Assembly (NCBI RefSeq): GCF_000705555.1
Contig: NZ_JMQN01000007.1
Location: 1 to 64,000, forward strand
DNA from: Marinobacterium lacunae
GTDB lineage: Bacteria; Pseudomonadota; Gammaproteobacteria; Pseudomonadales; Balneatricaceae
Reading direction: 5' to 3'
Length of the DNA: 64,000 nt
Both the position numbers and the translations under genes were made by a program. Positions within the stretch are counted from its first letter, which is position 1, and each line of letters begins with the position of its first letter. Under the pieces are notes generated by a model. It had not been told where the DNA came from, searched no databases, and saw nothing but the letters and a program-made list of their open reading frames with translations. Below are positions 44,576 through 52,613 of this stretch, piece by piece.

Positions 44576-45187
44576 TTAGGCCCCGGCAGTGGTGTCGAAC
44601 TCAATTTCGCCGCGCTGTGTCATGATCGGCTGTACACCCGCCCAGACCGGAAGGAGCATATCCTCAGGGTCGTCCACGGGACCGCCGGTACGAATCTTGG
44701 CTGACAGTTCGTCCAGCTCGAATGCCAGTACGCTGGTTGCCTTGAGTTCGATCTCGTTGGCCGGCCTCGCTTCAACGGAGCGGCCTGCTTGAAACTTCTC
44801 CATCAACTGATCAAGCGAATGGCGCTTCTCATCCTGATCATCGACAAGGCGTGCCTTGCTGTAGATCACCACGCTGCGATAGTTCACAGAGTGATGAAAG
44901 GCAGAGCGCGCAAACACTATGGCGTCGAGGTGGGTAATGGCGATACACGCTTCATTGCCCTCTAGCAGCGCCTTGAATAGGCCATTCTTGCTGGAGCCGT
45001 GTACGTACAGCTGATTGCCTTCACGCCAATGGACGGTCGGTTGCAGCAGTGGCTGGCCGCCAACCTGTGTCGAAACATGGCAGATAAGCGCTTCATCGAT
45101 GATGGCGTTGACCTTCTCGACATCGTATTCGGCTCGTTTAGGCAGGCGTTTTACGCGGGTGCGTTCGGTTTTCCGGTATTGAGTCAT
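44576..45187 (-). CDS. pyridoxamine 5'-phosphate oxidase family protein
   Basis: A 203-residue FMN-binding split-barrel protein: HVSTQVGGQPLLQPTVHWREGNQLYVHGSSKN, then HSVNYRSVVIYSKARLVDD. It belongs with NimA/PNPOx-like oxidoreductases rather than true PdxH. It is divergent from a MocR-type regulator 90 bases away, an arrangement commonly seen for MocR targets, so it is the likely regulated gene. Substrate unknown. Confidence 0.86.
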   Translation of the reverse strand: MTQYRKTERTRVKRLPKRAEYDVEKVNAIIDEALICHVSTQVGGQPLLQPTVHWREGNQLYVHGSSKNGLFKALLEGNEACIAITHLDAIVFARSAFHHSVNYRSVVIYSKARLVDDQDEKRHSLDQLMEKFQAGRSVEARPANEIELKATSVLAFELDELSAKIRTGGPVDDPEDMLLPVWAGVQPIMTQRGEIEFDTTAGA

Positions 45188-45238
45188 CGTCTTTCACTCC
45201 GTTGGATGGAGCGTTTAGACTAGGTGGCAAAGTGGGTC

Positions 45239-45259
45239 TAAGTAAGATCCATTAAGTAA
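45239..45259. promoter_or_regulatory. direct repeat in the PNPOx/MocR divergent promoter
   Basis: TAAGTAA occurs twice, at 45239-45245 and 45253-45259, with centres 14 bases apart. MocR regulators generally bind direct repeats beside their own divergent gene, so this pair is a candidate operator. It lies about 20-40 bases ahead of the MocR start. Confidence 0.4.
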
Positions 45260-45277
45260 ACAAAAAAGGGGCCCAAT

Positions 45278-46714
45278 ATGGATGAATCCGGACTTGGTCG
45301 AACCGATCTCGGTCTATTCCTTGATCTGAGCACGATCGATTCGTCGCTGCCGGACTACCGGCGGCTGTTCCTGGCCTTGAGGCAGGCAATACTGTCTGGA
45401 CGGATTGGAGGCGGTGCGCGCCTTCCGTCCACTCGGGCGCTTTCGGCCACCTTGGGTATCGCCCGCAATACGGTCAAAAGTGCGTATGAACTGCTGCAGG
45501 CCGAGGGGTATGTGCAGGGGCGACAGGGGGCCGGGTGTTTCGTCACCCAGTTGCCGGTGATCGGAAGCTCGAACAGTCACACGGCCGAGTCACACACGCA
45601 GATACCCGAGCCGGTTACTCCGTCACGTGTTGTCGAACGGTCCGGGCTGCTCCAGTCAGCGATTCCAGCGCTTGATCACTTTCCGCATCGGCAATGGCAG
45701 CGCGCGTTGCATATCGCGTCGACGGGCGTCGGGTTGCTGGCTGGGGAGCAGCAGGGGGACCGTCTGCTGCGCGAAGAGATCGCGCGTTGGTTGGGTGCCC
45801 AGCGCGGCATGGCCGTCGGGGCCGATCAGGTGCTGATCAGCTCGGGCTCGCAACAGGGGATCTATCTGATTGCACGCCAACTGCTCGCTACGGGAGACAT
45901 AGTGCTGCTTGAGCGCCCGGGCTTCCCCGGTACCGAGCGTGCAATGAAAGTGGCAGGCGCGAATGTAAGGCGTTTCCATCAGCAGCAACTGGAGCAGCTG
46001 GATGACCTGCCTGATGCGAAGTTGATGGTGCTGACACCTTCGCGCAACTTTCCGCTGGGACATACGCTCTCAGCCGATCGTCGTCTGGCGCTGCTGAACT
46101 GGGCGTATGAACGGGATGTCTGGCTGGTCGAGGACGACTATGACTCGGAATTTGCAGCCGGTGCAGCCCTGTCGGCCATGTTCTCGCTCGATACCCGGGA
46201 GCGGGTGATCTACGCCGGTACGTTCAGCCGTACCCTTTTTCCGGGGCTTCGGATCGGTTATCTGGTGCTGCCGCGCTCGCTTGTATCGGCCTGCGTTGAG
46301 GCGCGCCGGGTGATCGATGGCGGGTTATCGGTACTGCCGCAACGGGCGCTGGGCGAGTTTATGGCCTGCGGGGACTACAGCCGTCACCTGCGGCGGATGA
46401 AACGACTTTACCAGCAACGGCGACTGACGCTGGAGCAGTTGCTGGCACACAGCAAGCTGCGCGACCTGCCGATTGTCGATGCCGGGGGCGGCATGCACCT
46501 ATGCCTGCAACTGCCTAAGGGGTGTGATGAGCAGGCCGTTATCCAAAAACTTGAACGTGCAGGCGTTACGCTCAGGCCACTGAGCCTCTATGACGACAGC
46601 GGCGAGCCGGGTCTGGTGCTGGGGTTCGCCGCCCACGGGCCGGACAGCATGGCGCGGGGCGTCGATATACTGGAGAGAGTTGTGGCACCGCTGTTGCCAT
46701 CGATATCGGTATGA
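45278..46714 (+). CDS. MocR-type regulator (GntR HTH plus aminotransferase domain)
   Basis: A 478-residue regulator with an N-terminal winged helix of the GntR family (LPSTRALSATLGIARNTVKSAYELLQAEGYV, about residues 48-78) and a C-terminal class I aminotransferase fold (VEDDYDSEF, YAGTFSRTLFPGLRIGYLVLP). The position of the PLP Schiff-base lysine is Arg318 (CGT at 46229-46231), so covalent PLP binding should be lost unless another lysine serves. It is divergent from the PNPOx-like gene, its probable target. Confidence 0.9.
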   Translation: MDESGLGRTDLGLFLDLSTIDSSLPDYRRLFLALRQAILSGRIGGGARLPSTRALSATLGIARNTVKSAYELLQAEGYVQGRQGAGCFVTQLPVIGSSNSHTAESHTQIPEPVTPSRVVERSGLLQSAIPALDHFPHRQWQRALHIASTGVGLLAGEQQGDRLLREEIARWLGAQRGMAVGADQVLISSGSQQGIYLIARQLLATGDIVLLERPGFPGTERAMKVAGANVRRFHQQQLEQLDDLPDAKLMVLTPSRNFPLGHTLSADRRLALLNWAYERDVWLVEDDYDSEFAAGAALSAMFSLDTRERVIYAGTFSRTLFPGLRIGYLVLPRSLVSACVEARRVIDGGLSVLPQRALGEFMACGDYSRHLRRMKRLYQQRRLTLEQLLAHSKLRDLPIVDAGGGMHLCLQLPKGCDEQAVIQKLERAGVTLRPLSLYDDSGEPGLVLGFAAHGPDSMARGVDILERVVAPLLPSISV

Positions 46715-46722
46715 CGGGCCGG

Positions 46723-47952
46723 TTAGATCTCCGTGAGGGTGGATACCCACATCCAGCCCCGCTCCAGCGTCCAGTAAGTGGCCATGATCAGGCTTGGTAC
46801 AGCGACGGTGCCGGTGATCTGGCGGGGCGTGAGTCTGCCGATTCGTCTCACGGCAGCTAGCAACAGGGTCAGTGTGGCGAACACCACTATCTGACCGGCT
46901 TCGATGCCCAGATTGAAGCCCAGCCAGTGCACAATCAGTTCGCCGGCACCAGTGCCTGTGGCCTTTTCCAGTACGTTGGCGAATCCCAGACCGTGCAACA
47001 GACCGATCCCACCGATCTGCCAGAGTGGCAGCGAGGGTTTATCTGGCTGCATCAGCACTCGGCAGAAGCCATAGAAGATTGACAGCGCGATCAGTGTCTC
47101 GATCAGCGGCACGTTCGTCGGTGGAATGATTAACAGGCCCAGTGCAACGAGTCCCAGCGTGATGGAGTGGCCAGCGGTAAACATCAGTGAGTTGTGCACA
47201 ATGCGTTTCCAGGAACCGGCACCGAGGACCAGTACACACATAAACAGCAGGTGGTCGATCCCAATCAGCACGTGGCGCACGCCTGAGGTGATCTGATTGC
47301 TCAGCTGCGAGAGGATCCCGGGAGGCGAGGAGAGTGTCAGCGCGAGCGCTCCGCTGGAGGTAAAGGTATCGCCGGGTAGGGTCAGGATATTGATTGCCTG
47401 ATCGCGAATGGTTGGCCATTCGTTGGAAGGTGACGCGATTTGACTGATCTGGGCGGTCGCGACATTCGATATGCGCAGTTTCAGGTCGATAATCGCTTCC
47501 TCCAGTAACAGTGGATTGCTGGGCAGTTCGAGTGGCAAGGTGAGCGTCTGTTTGATTGTGGCCAGGTGGCCAAAAGGGGATCGGGTTGCTATCGGTTGGA
47601 TGCGTAATGCCTCAACCGCAGGCATGAGTTGTTGGTTGTCCATCTGGAAACTGAAATACGCCGCCGCTTTATGGCGCAGCAGGCTATCGTCCCGGGCAAG
47701 AGCCGCCAGATCCAGCACGGGGCGATCGTTGTCGTTTTGACGGGTATAGGGCGGTTGGGTATCGTCGGCCTGAGGCTTCCAGTCGTGCTCGATCAGCAGA
47801 GACGCCAGCGGGATGCGGGCGTAGATAAGGGTGTCATCACCCTGATCGGCCAAATAGACAATGCGTGCAAGGAAGTTCTGAAAATGGGCCTCAACGGTGA
47901 GTGCCGGCAGTACGAGCAACATCACCAGCAGGCAGTGTTTTAACTCTCTCAT
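46723..47952 (-). CDS. HupE/UreJ family membrane protein
   Basis: A 409-residue protein with a signal peptide (cleavage near TVEAH), a periplasmic beta-rich region of about 200 residues, and a C-terminal membrane domain of the HupE/UreJ type: GIDHLLFMCVLVLGAG, FTAGHSITLGLVALG, LLHGLGFANVL and FNLGIEAGQIV. HupE/UreJ proteins move nickel in some bacteria; this long variant with an extracytoplasmic domain has no proven role. It is the last gene of a minus-strand run starting with the acetoin locus, far from the hydrogenase genes, so a nickel role is not assumed. Confidence 0.85.
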   Translation of the reverse strand: MRELKHCLLVMLLVLPALTVEAHFQNFLARIVYLADQGDDTLIYARIPLASLLIEHDWKPQADDTQPPYTRQNDNDRPVLDLAALARDDSLLRHKAAAYFSFQMDNQQLMPAVEALRIQPIATRSPFGHLATIKQTLTLPLELPSNPLLLEEAIIDLKLRISNVATAQISQIASPSNEWPTIRDQAINILTLPGDTFTSSGALALTLSSPPGILSQLSNQITSGVRHVLIGIDHLLFMCVLVLGAGSWKRIVHNSLMFTAGHSITLGLVALGLLIIPPTNVPLIETLIALSIFYGFCRVLMQPDKPSLPLWQIGGIGLLHGLGFANVLEKATGTGAGELIVHWLGFNLGIEAGQIVVFATLTLLLAAVRRIGRLTPRQITGTVAVPSLIMATYWTLERGWMWVSTLTEI

Positions 47953-47970
47953 GGTCGATTCCTTCCGAAA

Positions 47971-47991
47971 GCCCGCCCCAGCAGGGCGGGC
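47971..47991 (-). terminator. hairpin between VOC and HupE genes
   Basis: GCCCGCCC (47971-47978) pairs with GGGCGGGC (47984-47991) around CAGCA. In the minus direction it ends in TTT. It lies ten bases past the VOC gene stop and 19 bases before the HupE start, so it may terminate or dampen transcription into the HupE gene. Confidence 0.6.
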
Positions 47992-48000
47992 GATCGCCGG

Positions 48001-48588
48001 TCAGTTGCGAGGATCCCAGAGACGGGATTCGGTGCTGCGCTCGTAGGCTTTGCCATCGGGGGCGCTTACAAGCTCCATCTGCATGCCCCAGGGCGCCATA
48101 AAGTAGATCCAGGTGAGGCCTTCAAGCGGGCCACTGGTGAAGGGGTGGGGTTGGCCTAGAAACTCGACGCCACGGCCCTTCATGTAGGCGATGGCACTGT
48201 CCAGATCATCGACGTAAAAGGCGATATGGTGGCCACCGATATCGCTGTTGCGCGGCTGTTCGCGGCGCTGGTCGGGCGCGGTGTATTCGAAAATTTCAAA
48301 GTTAGTACCGTTGCCGCATCGAACCAGATGGGCCACCGGTATCTCGGCACGTGGATGAACGTTCAGGTTGTCAGTCATCCAGTTATCCTCGAACGGACCA
48401 AACGGGCCGATAGTAAAGAAGGCCTCGCAGCCCATCACATCGACAAGAAAGCCAACGGCTTCCTGCGCGTCGGGCACGGTAAAACCGAAGTGATCGGTGC
48501 CTCTCATGCCCGGCGTTGCGGCGACGGACAGCAGCGAGTGGGTGAAAATGGCGCATGCGAGCATGAACCTTTGGATAGGCTTTTTCAT
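48001..48588 (-). CDS. exported VOC/glyoxalase family protein
   Basis: A 195-residue vicinal-oxygen-chelate protein with a signal peptide (MKKPIQRFMLACAIFTHSLL, cleavage near SVAA). The VOC fold is shown by DHFGFTVPDAQEAVGFLVDVMGCEAFF, IGGHHIAFYVDDLDSAIAYM and MQMELVSAPDGKAYE, which carry the metal histidine and glutamate. Exported VOC proteins are uncommon. It lies downstream of an exported GMC oxidoreductase pair on the same strand, so it may act on the same periplasmic substrate. Confidence 0.88.
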   Translation of the reverse strand: MKKPIQRFMLACAIFTHSLLSVAATPGMRGTDHFGFTVPDAQEAVGFLVDVMGCEAFFTIGPFGPFEDNWMTDNLNVHPRAEIPVAHLVRCGNGTNFEIFEYTAPDQRREQPRNSDIGGHHIAFYVDDLDSAIAYMKGRGVEFLGQPHPFTSGPLEGLTWIYFMAPWGMQMELVSAPDGKAYERSTESRLWDPRN

Positions 48589-48709
48589 TACGTAGTCTCC
48601 ACATTATTTTTATTGCGTTGCCCGCCCAAATGGCGAGCGGACTTGGGAAAAAGGGGCGCGCAGGAGTCACACGCCCAAGCTCAGGTGCCGTGCAGGCTGG
48701 GGATGCCGG

Positions 48710-50290
48710 TTAGAGCAGCTGTTTGCTCATCTGCTCAGCGATATAGTCGGCCTGGCGGATCGCCAGCGCGACAATGGTGAGGGTCGGGTTCTCCGTACCA
48801 CTGGTGGTGAATTGGCTGCCGTCCGAGACAAACAGGTTCTTGATCTCGTGGCTCTGGCCCCATTTGTTCACCACGCCATCACGGGCATGCGCACTCATGC
48901 GGTTGGTGCCCATGTTGTGGCTGGCAGGATAGGGCGGCAGATAGTTAACCTTTTTAGCGCCTACCGCTTCCAGCAGCTCGGTTGACCTGTCGAACGCGTG
49001 ATTACGCATGCGGGTGTCGTTGATATGGTCGGTCTTGTACACCACCGGTACCGGCAGACCGTATTGATCCTTTTCGGTGGGGTGCAGCGTGATATTGTTG
49101 GACTCCACCGGCATATCCTCTCCGCATACCCAGAAACCGGCCATCTTGTCGTAATTGGCCAGTGAGTCGGCTAACTCACGTCCCCAGCCGGATTTCCCCG
49201 GGTTGAGGAATGCGGACATGAAGGGCAGGCCAAGATGCAGTATCTCCAGCTCGTAACCGGCGTAGTGGCCACGGCTGGGGTCGTTGTCCTTCCACTCGTG
49301 TACCACGCCGGGTACCACAGTGCTTTTGTACATATGTACCGGCTTCTCGAACTCAGCATAGACCCCGGCGGTGGTGTGGGTCATGTAGTTCTGGCCAACC
49401 TGACCGGATCCGTTGGCCAGGCCGTCCGGAAACAGGCTGGAAGCGGAGTTTAGCAACAGGCGGGGGGATTCGATGGAGTTGGCGGCAACAGCCACCAGTC
49501 GTGCTTTCTGAAACAGGTGGTTGCCGTCCTTGTCGGCGTAAAGCACACCGGTGACTTTGCCGTTTTTGTCATGCTCGATACGCAGCGCCATCGATTGTGG
49601 CCGGACCTCGACATTACCCGTGGCTTCGGCTTTCGGTATTTCGGTGTACATGGTTGACCATTTGGCGCCGATGCGACAGCCCTGCATGCAGAAGCCATTG
49701 ACCTGACAGGAGGGACGGCCGTCTCTGACTTCGGTGTTGATCGCAAGCGTGGCTTGCTCGCACTTGGCACCGATACGACGCGCACCTTCGGCTACGACCT
49801 TGTAGTGGCTGCTTTGGCCATGGAACGGCATACCGGTGGCTTCGGTGCCGCATACGCCCATCTTCTGCTCGGCCTTGTAGTAGTAAGGCTCCAGCTCTTT
49901 CAGGGTGACGGGCCAATCGAGCACGTTGGCGCCGGGGATGACACCGTTTTCACTGCGCATGCGGAACTCATGCTCCTGAAAGCGCATCGCGACACCGGCC
50001 CAGTGCAGGGTCGCACCGCCGACACCCTTGACGATCCAGGCCGGCAGATTGGGAAAGTCTTTGGCAAGTCGGGCCGGGCCTTCAACGTAACGTTTGTCGA
50101 GCCAGGAGATCTTGCCGAACATCTTCCACTCGTCGTTCTCGATATCCTCCATCTTGAAGCGTTTGCCCGCCTCAAGTACCACGGATTTAATGCCTTTCTG
50201 AGCCAGTTCATTTGCCAGTGTGCCGCCGCCTGCGCCGGAGCCGACGATTACCACCAGGCTGTCATCGTTGAGATCGAATTTTGTTGTCAT
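48710..50290 (-). CDS. GMC family oxidoreductase (membrane dehydrogenase large subunit)
   Basis: A 526-residue FAD-dependent dehydrogenase like the large subunit of gluconate 2-dehydrogenase and related polyol dehydrogenases. The FAD motif is VVIVGSGAGGGTLANELAQ (residues 13-31). VKGVGGATLHWAGVAMRF, SHNMGTNRMS and SDGSQFTTSGTENPTLTIVA are GMC signatures. It has no own signal peptide; the small subunit encoded 16 bases upstream carries a Tat signal, so joint export is likely. No cytochrome subunit gene is visible. The substrate, perhaps a butanediol-like alcohol, is inferred only from context. Confidence 0.9.
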   Translation of the reverse strand: MTTKFDLNDDSLVVIVGSGAGGGTLANELAQKGIKSVVLEAGKRFKMEDIENDEWKMFGKISWLDKRYVEGPARLAKDFPNLPAWIVKGVGGATLHWAGVAMRFQEHEFRMRSENGVIPGANVLDWPVTLKELEPYYYKAEQKMGVCGTEATGMPFHGQSSHYKVVAEGARRIGAKCEQATLAINTEVRDGRPSCQVNGFCMQGCRIGAKWSTMYTEIPKAEATGNVEVRPQSMALRIEHDKNGKVTGVLYADKDGNHLFQKARLVAVAANSIESPRLLLNSASSLFPDGLANGSGQVGQNYMTHTTAGVYAEFEKPVHMYKSTVVPGVVHEWKDNDPSRGHYAGYELEILHLGLPFMSAFLNPGKSGWGRELADSLANYDKMAGFWVCGEDMPVESNNITLHPTEKDQYGLPVPVVYKTDHINDTRMRNHAFDRSTELLEAVGAKKVNYLPPYPASHNMGTNRMSAHARDGVVNKWGQSHEIKNLFVSDGSQFTTSGTENPTLTIVALAIRQADYIAEQMSKQLL

Positions 50291-50306
50291 TATTGTTCAC
50301 TCCCTC

Positions 50307-50846
50307 TCAAAGCCAGTCGATCTTGTCGTAACCACGATTGATGTAGCCGCCTTTTTCCCAGGCAGAACCGCCATATCCGAAGCGGGGCCAGAGTTCGGGG
50401 TTGTTATAGATGCCCATCATCAGATCGCCTTTGATCCGCTGGAAAAAGGCGCCATCCTCAATGGCGCGCAACACCAGTACGCGATCGGGCTCGTTCTCAA
50501 GTTCGAGGTAAGTGCGGGCGAACAGTTTGTCGCAACGGCTGTCCAGCTTCCGGACGCCATCAGTCAGCAGCTTTTTAAGATCGGCGTCGCTGTTTGCCTT
50601 ATCGGCCAGAGGCGTCAAGACGGCGGCGTAGTATTTGTCCTCCAGGGTGTCATGCGGATAGATATCGCGGGCCATACGCAGCAAGGTGGCGCTGGCATGC
50701 TCGCCAACCGCCTGAGCGGCCCAGGCACTAGGTGTCAGCAGACCGCTGCTTAACATGCCAAGCCCCACCACGGCAGTGCTTGAGCGGGCCAGAAAGCGTC
50801 GACGGTTAAGGTCGGGGGCTTGTGTGTGTCTCTTGTTAGGCTTCAT
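50307..50846 (-). CDS. gluconate 2-dehydrogenase subunit 3 family protein, Tat-exported
   Basis: A 179-residue small subunit for a membrane dehydrogenase. It begins with a Tat signal (NRRRFLARSSTAVVGLGML, residues 14-32). The mature part (LLRMARDIYPHDTLEDKYY, then ELWPRFGYGGSAWEKGGY) fits the gluconate 2-dehydrogenase subunit 3 family. It probably guides the folded FAD subunit through the Tat pore. It lies 70 bases after the lipoate-ligase gene on the same strand. Confidence 0.9.
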   Translation of the reverse strand: MKPNKRHTQAPDLNRRRFLARSSTAVVGLGMLSSGLLTPSAWAAQAVGEHASATLLRMARDIYPHDTLEDKYYAAVLTPLADKANSDADLKKLLTDGVRKLDSRCDKLFARTYLELENEPDRVLVLRAIEDGAFFQRIKGDLMMGIYNNPELWPRFGYGGSAWEKGGYINRGYDKIDWL

Positions 50847-50915
50847 GTTGACTCCATTTCTACTTGTTATTGGATGTCGCTGTGATGCTCGGATTCGGGC
50901 TTCAATGCCGGTCTG

Positions 50916-51668
50916 TCAGAGCGTTTTAACGTATTGTGTTAATCGGGCTTCAAGCTGCTCGATGGTGCTCGTCAGCAGCGCTTTTCGGTTGGGCAGAAGC
51001 TGTGCGAGCGATACATGCCTGTCGGCTTTTATGAAGGGCGTAAGGCCGCAGTGGTGGTAGAAGCTGTTGCCCGCCTGCCAGAGCCAATCGAGCCGTTCAT
51101 CACAGAGCAAAACCGCGTGCGACAGCACTGCAAACTCGTTTCCCTGTTCGGATACCGTGGGTTCCAGCTGACGCCAGCGCTGGGCAGTACCGGCCAGTTT
51201 GCGACCCTCCACCACCAGGTTGTAATCACCGTCGCAGAAGGCACCGTCCACAGAGCTGCAATGAGCCTCTATGCCCTGGCAGGCCAGATGCTCGATCAAA
51301 GGTCGACAGAGTGTCATGTAGCTGTCGCGGATGGCGCTTTTGTGCCGACGACTGCGAAACGCCAGTGCAACGTTTATAAGTCCCGGAGACTGCGGGGTCA
51401 GATCGCCTCCTGTGGAGCGAACCTGAACCGGCCAGCCATCGAGAATCATGCGTCCTGCCGCCATGGCATATTGAGGTCTGCGGGTCAGTCGTTGAGGTAC
51501 GACCAGCGACCGGCTGCATCGCCAGATCAGGAATCCGGCCCGTCTCTCTCCGCTGGACACGGATGACAGCAGGGCCATCTCCCGCGCCAGCCCTTCGGCC
51601 GGAGGCAATACCTCCAGAGCTGAGTGGGGCAGGTCCTGCCGATGCATGTTGATAGCGGGTGCATTCAT
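50916..51668 (-). CDS. lipoate-protein ligase A-like protein
   Basis: A 250-residue member of the biotin/lipoate ligase superfamily. RRPQYAMAAG, WPVQVRSTGGDLTPQSPGLINVALAF and YNLVVEGRKLAGTAQRWR (conserved lysine) are the substrate-binding motifs. It probably attaches lipoate to, or transfers lipoyl onto, a carrier protein. The nearest carrier is the free lipoyl domain at 52380-52613 in the same operon. ATG 51668 has AAAGGGTGA upstream; the longer frame from 51698 is rejected because it would overlap the E2 gene. Confidence 0.87.
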   Translation of the reverse strand: MNAPAINMHRQDLPHSALEVLPPAEGLAREMALLSSVSSGERRAGFLIWRCSRSLVVPQRLTRRPQYAMAAGRMILDGWPVQVRSTGGDLTPQSPGLINVALAFRSRRHKSAIRDSYMTLCRPLIEHLACQGIEAHCSSVDGAFCDGDYNLVVEGRKLAGTAQRWRQLEPTVSEQGNEFAVLSHAVLLCDERLDWLWQAGNSFYHHCGLTPFIKADRHVSLAQLLPNRKALLTSTIEQLEARLTQYVKTL

Positions 51669-51673
51669 GCTGA

Positions 51674-52369
51674 TCACCCTTTCTCGATCAGTGTGCACAG
51701 ATCACTGAGAAACGCAGCGGCAGGTCCACCGTCCACAGCGCGATGATCAAAACTCAAAGAGAGGCCCATGATGCGCCGGGCCTCAATACTGTGATCTGGC
51801 ATGACGCAGGGGCGCAGGCGGGTCTCGCCTATGCCCAGTATGGCGATCTGAGGCAGGTTGACGATGGGGGTGAAAAACTGCACCCGGGACAACCCAAGAT
51901 TACTGAGCGTGAAGGTACCGCCGGTCATTTCGGGGACACTCAATTTTCCGCTTTTGGCTCGTTGTGCCAGCTCCTTGCGCGCCACAGAGCGGTCCATCAG
52001 CGAAAGCTCACCGGCGTTGAAAATCGTTGGTGCAACCAGGAGGTCGCCGGGTAATGCCATCGCAAGGCTCAGATGGATCTCGTCGTACAGCTGGATCTCT
52101 TTCTGTTCCACACGGCCGTTGAGGCCAGGGTGCTGCCCCAGTGTGGTGACGACCGCCTGGGCGATCAGATCCTCAATCGAGACCTTGATACCCTGACTGG
52201 CCAGGCGCTCTTTGGTGGCGAACAACTCTGTCGCATCACACTCGGCGTGATGGGTTAGCTGGGCAGCCTCATCGAGACTGCGTCTCATGTTGTCGGCAAT
52301 CATACCGCGCATCCCGCGTAGTGGGATGCGCGTGCCGGGGCCGGTACTCAGATTCGGTTTGGCGGTCAT
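51674..52369 (-). CDS. 2-oxoacid dehydrogenase E2 catalytic domain protein
   Basis: A 231-residue protein holding only the acyltransferase catalytic domain of a dihydrolipoamide acyltransferase. It runs RIPLRGMRGMIADNMRRSL to SLSFDHRAVDGGPAAAFL, whose His-Arg-x-x-Asp-Gly is the CAT-like active site. The N-terminal lipoyl domain and the peripheral-subunit-binding domain of normal E2 are missing; a separate lipoyl protein is encoded just upstream. ATG 52369 has GAGGAAA upstream; the frame from 52423 would overlap the lipoyl gene and add unlike residues. No E3 gene is present. Confidence 0.9.
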   Translation of the reverse strand: MTAKPNLSTGPGTRIPLRGMRGMIADNMRRSLDEAAQLTHHAECDATELFATKERLASQGIKVSIEDLIAQAVVTTLGQHPGLNGRVEQKEIQLYDEIHLSLAMALPGDLLVAPTIFNAGELSLMDRSVARKELAQRAKSGKLSVPEMTGGTFTLSNLGLSRVQFFTPIVNLPQIAILGIGETRLRPCVMPDHSIEARRIMGLSLSFDHRAVDGGPAAAFLSDLCTLIEKG

Positions 52370-52379
52370 AAGCGTTTCC

Positions 52380-52613
52380 TCAGCCGATAGTGGCGACCAG
52401 CTCGCCTTTTTCCACGACGTCATCGATATCCTTGATGATCTTCAGTGTTCCACTGGCAGGTGACTGCAGCTCGTACTGGATCTTTTGCACCATCAGCTCG
52501 GCGATCATTTCGCCTTCGCTGACACTGCCTCCATCGCTGGCCAGCCAACTGGTGATGACCGCTTCGCTATCCTCTTCCCAGAGGTTTTCCGGTACACGTA
52601 CTTCAGTGCTCAT
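52380..52613 (-). CDS. free-standing lipoyl-domain protein
   Basis: A 77-residue protein equal to one lipoyl domain: VPENLWEEDSEAVITSWLAS, then ELMVQKIQYEL with the lipoylated lysine at Lys44, and SPASGTLKIIKDIDDVVEKG. It would carry the acetyl group between E1 and the separately encoded E2 catalytic protein (51674-52369). Its ATG overlaps the E1 beta stop (ATGA), and its own stop lies ten bases before the E2 start. The site sequence VQK differs from the more usual DKA context. Confidence 0.9.
   Translation of the reverse strand: MSTEVRVPENLWEEDSEAVITSWLASDGGSVSEGEMIAELMVQKIQYELQSPASGTLKIIKDIDDVVEKGELVATIG

Noticed and set aside
46723-47952. HupE as a nickel supplier for the hydrogenase
   Set aside because: It is 37 kb from hyaABC and part of another gene run; the family also has other roles.
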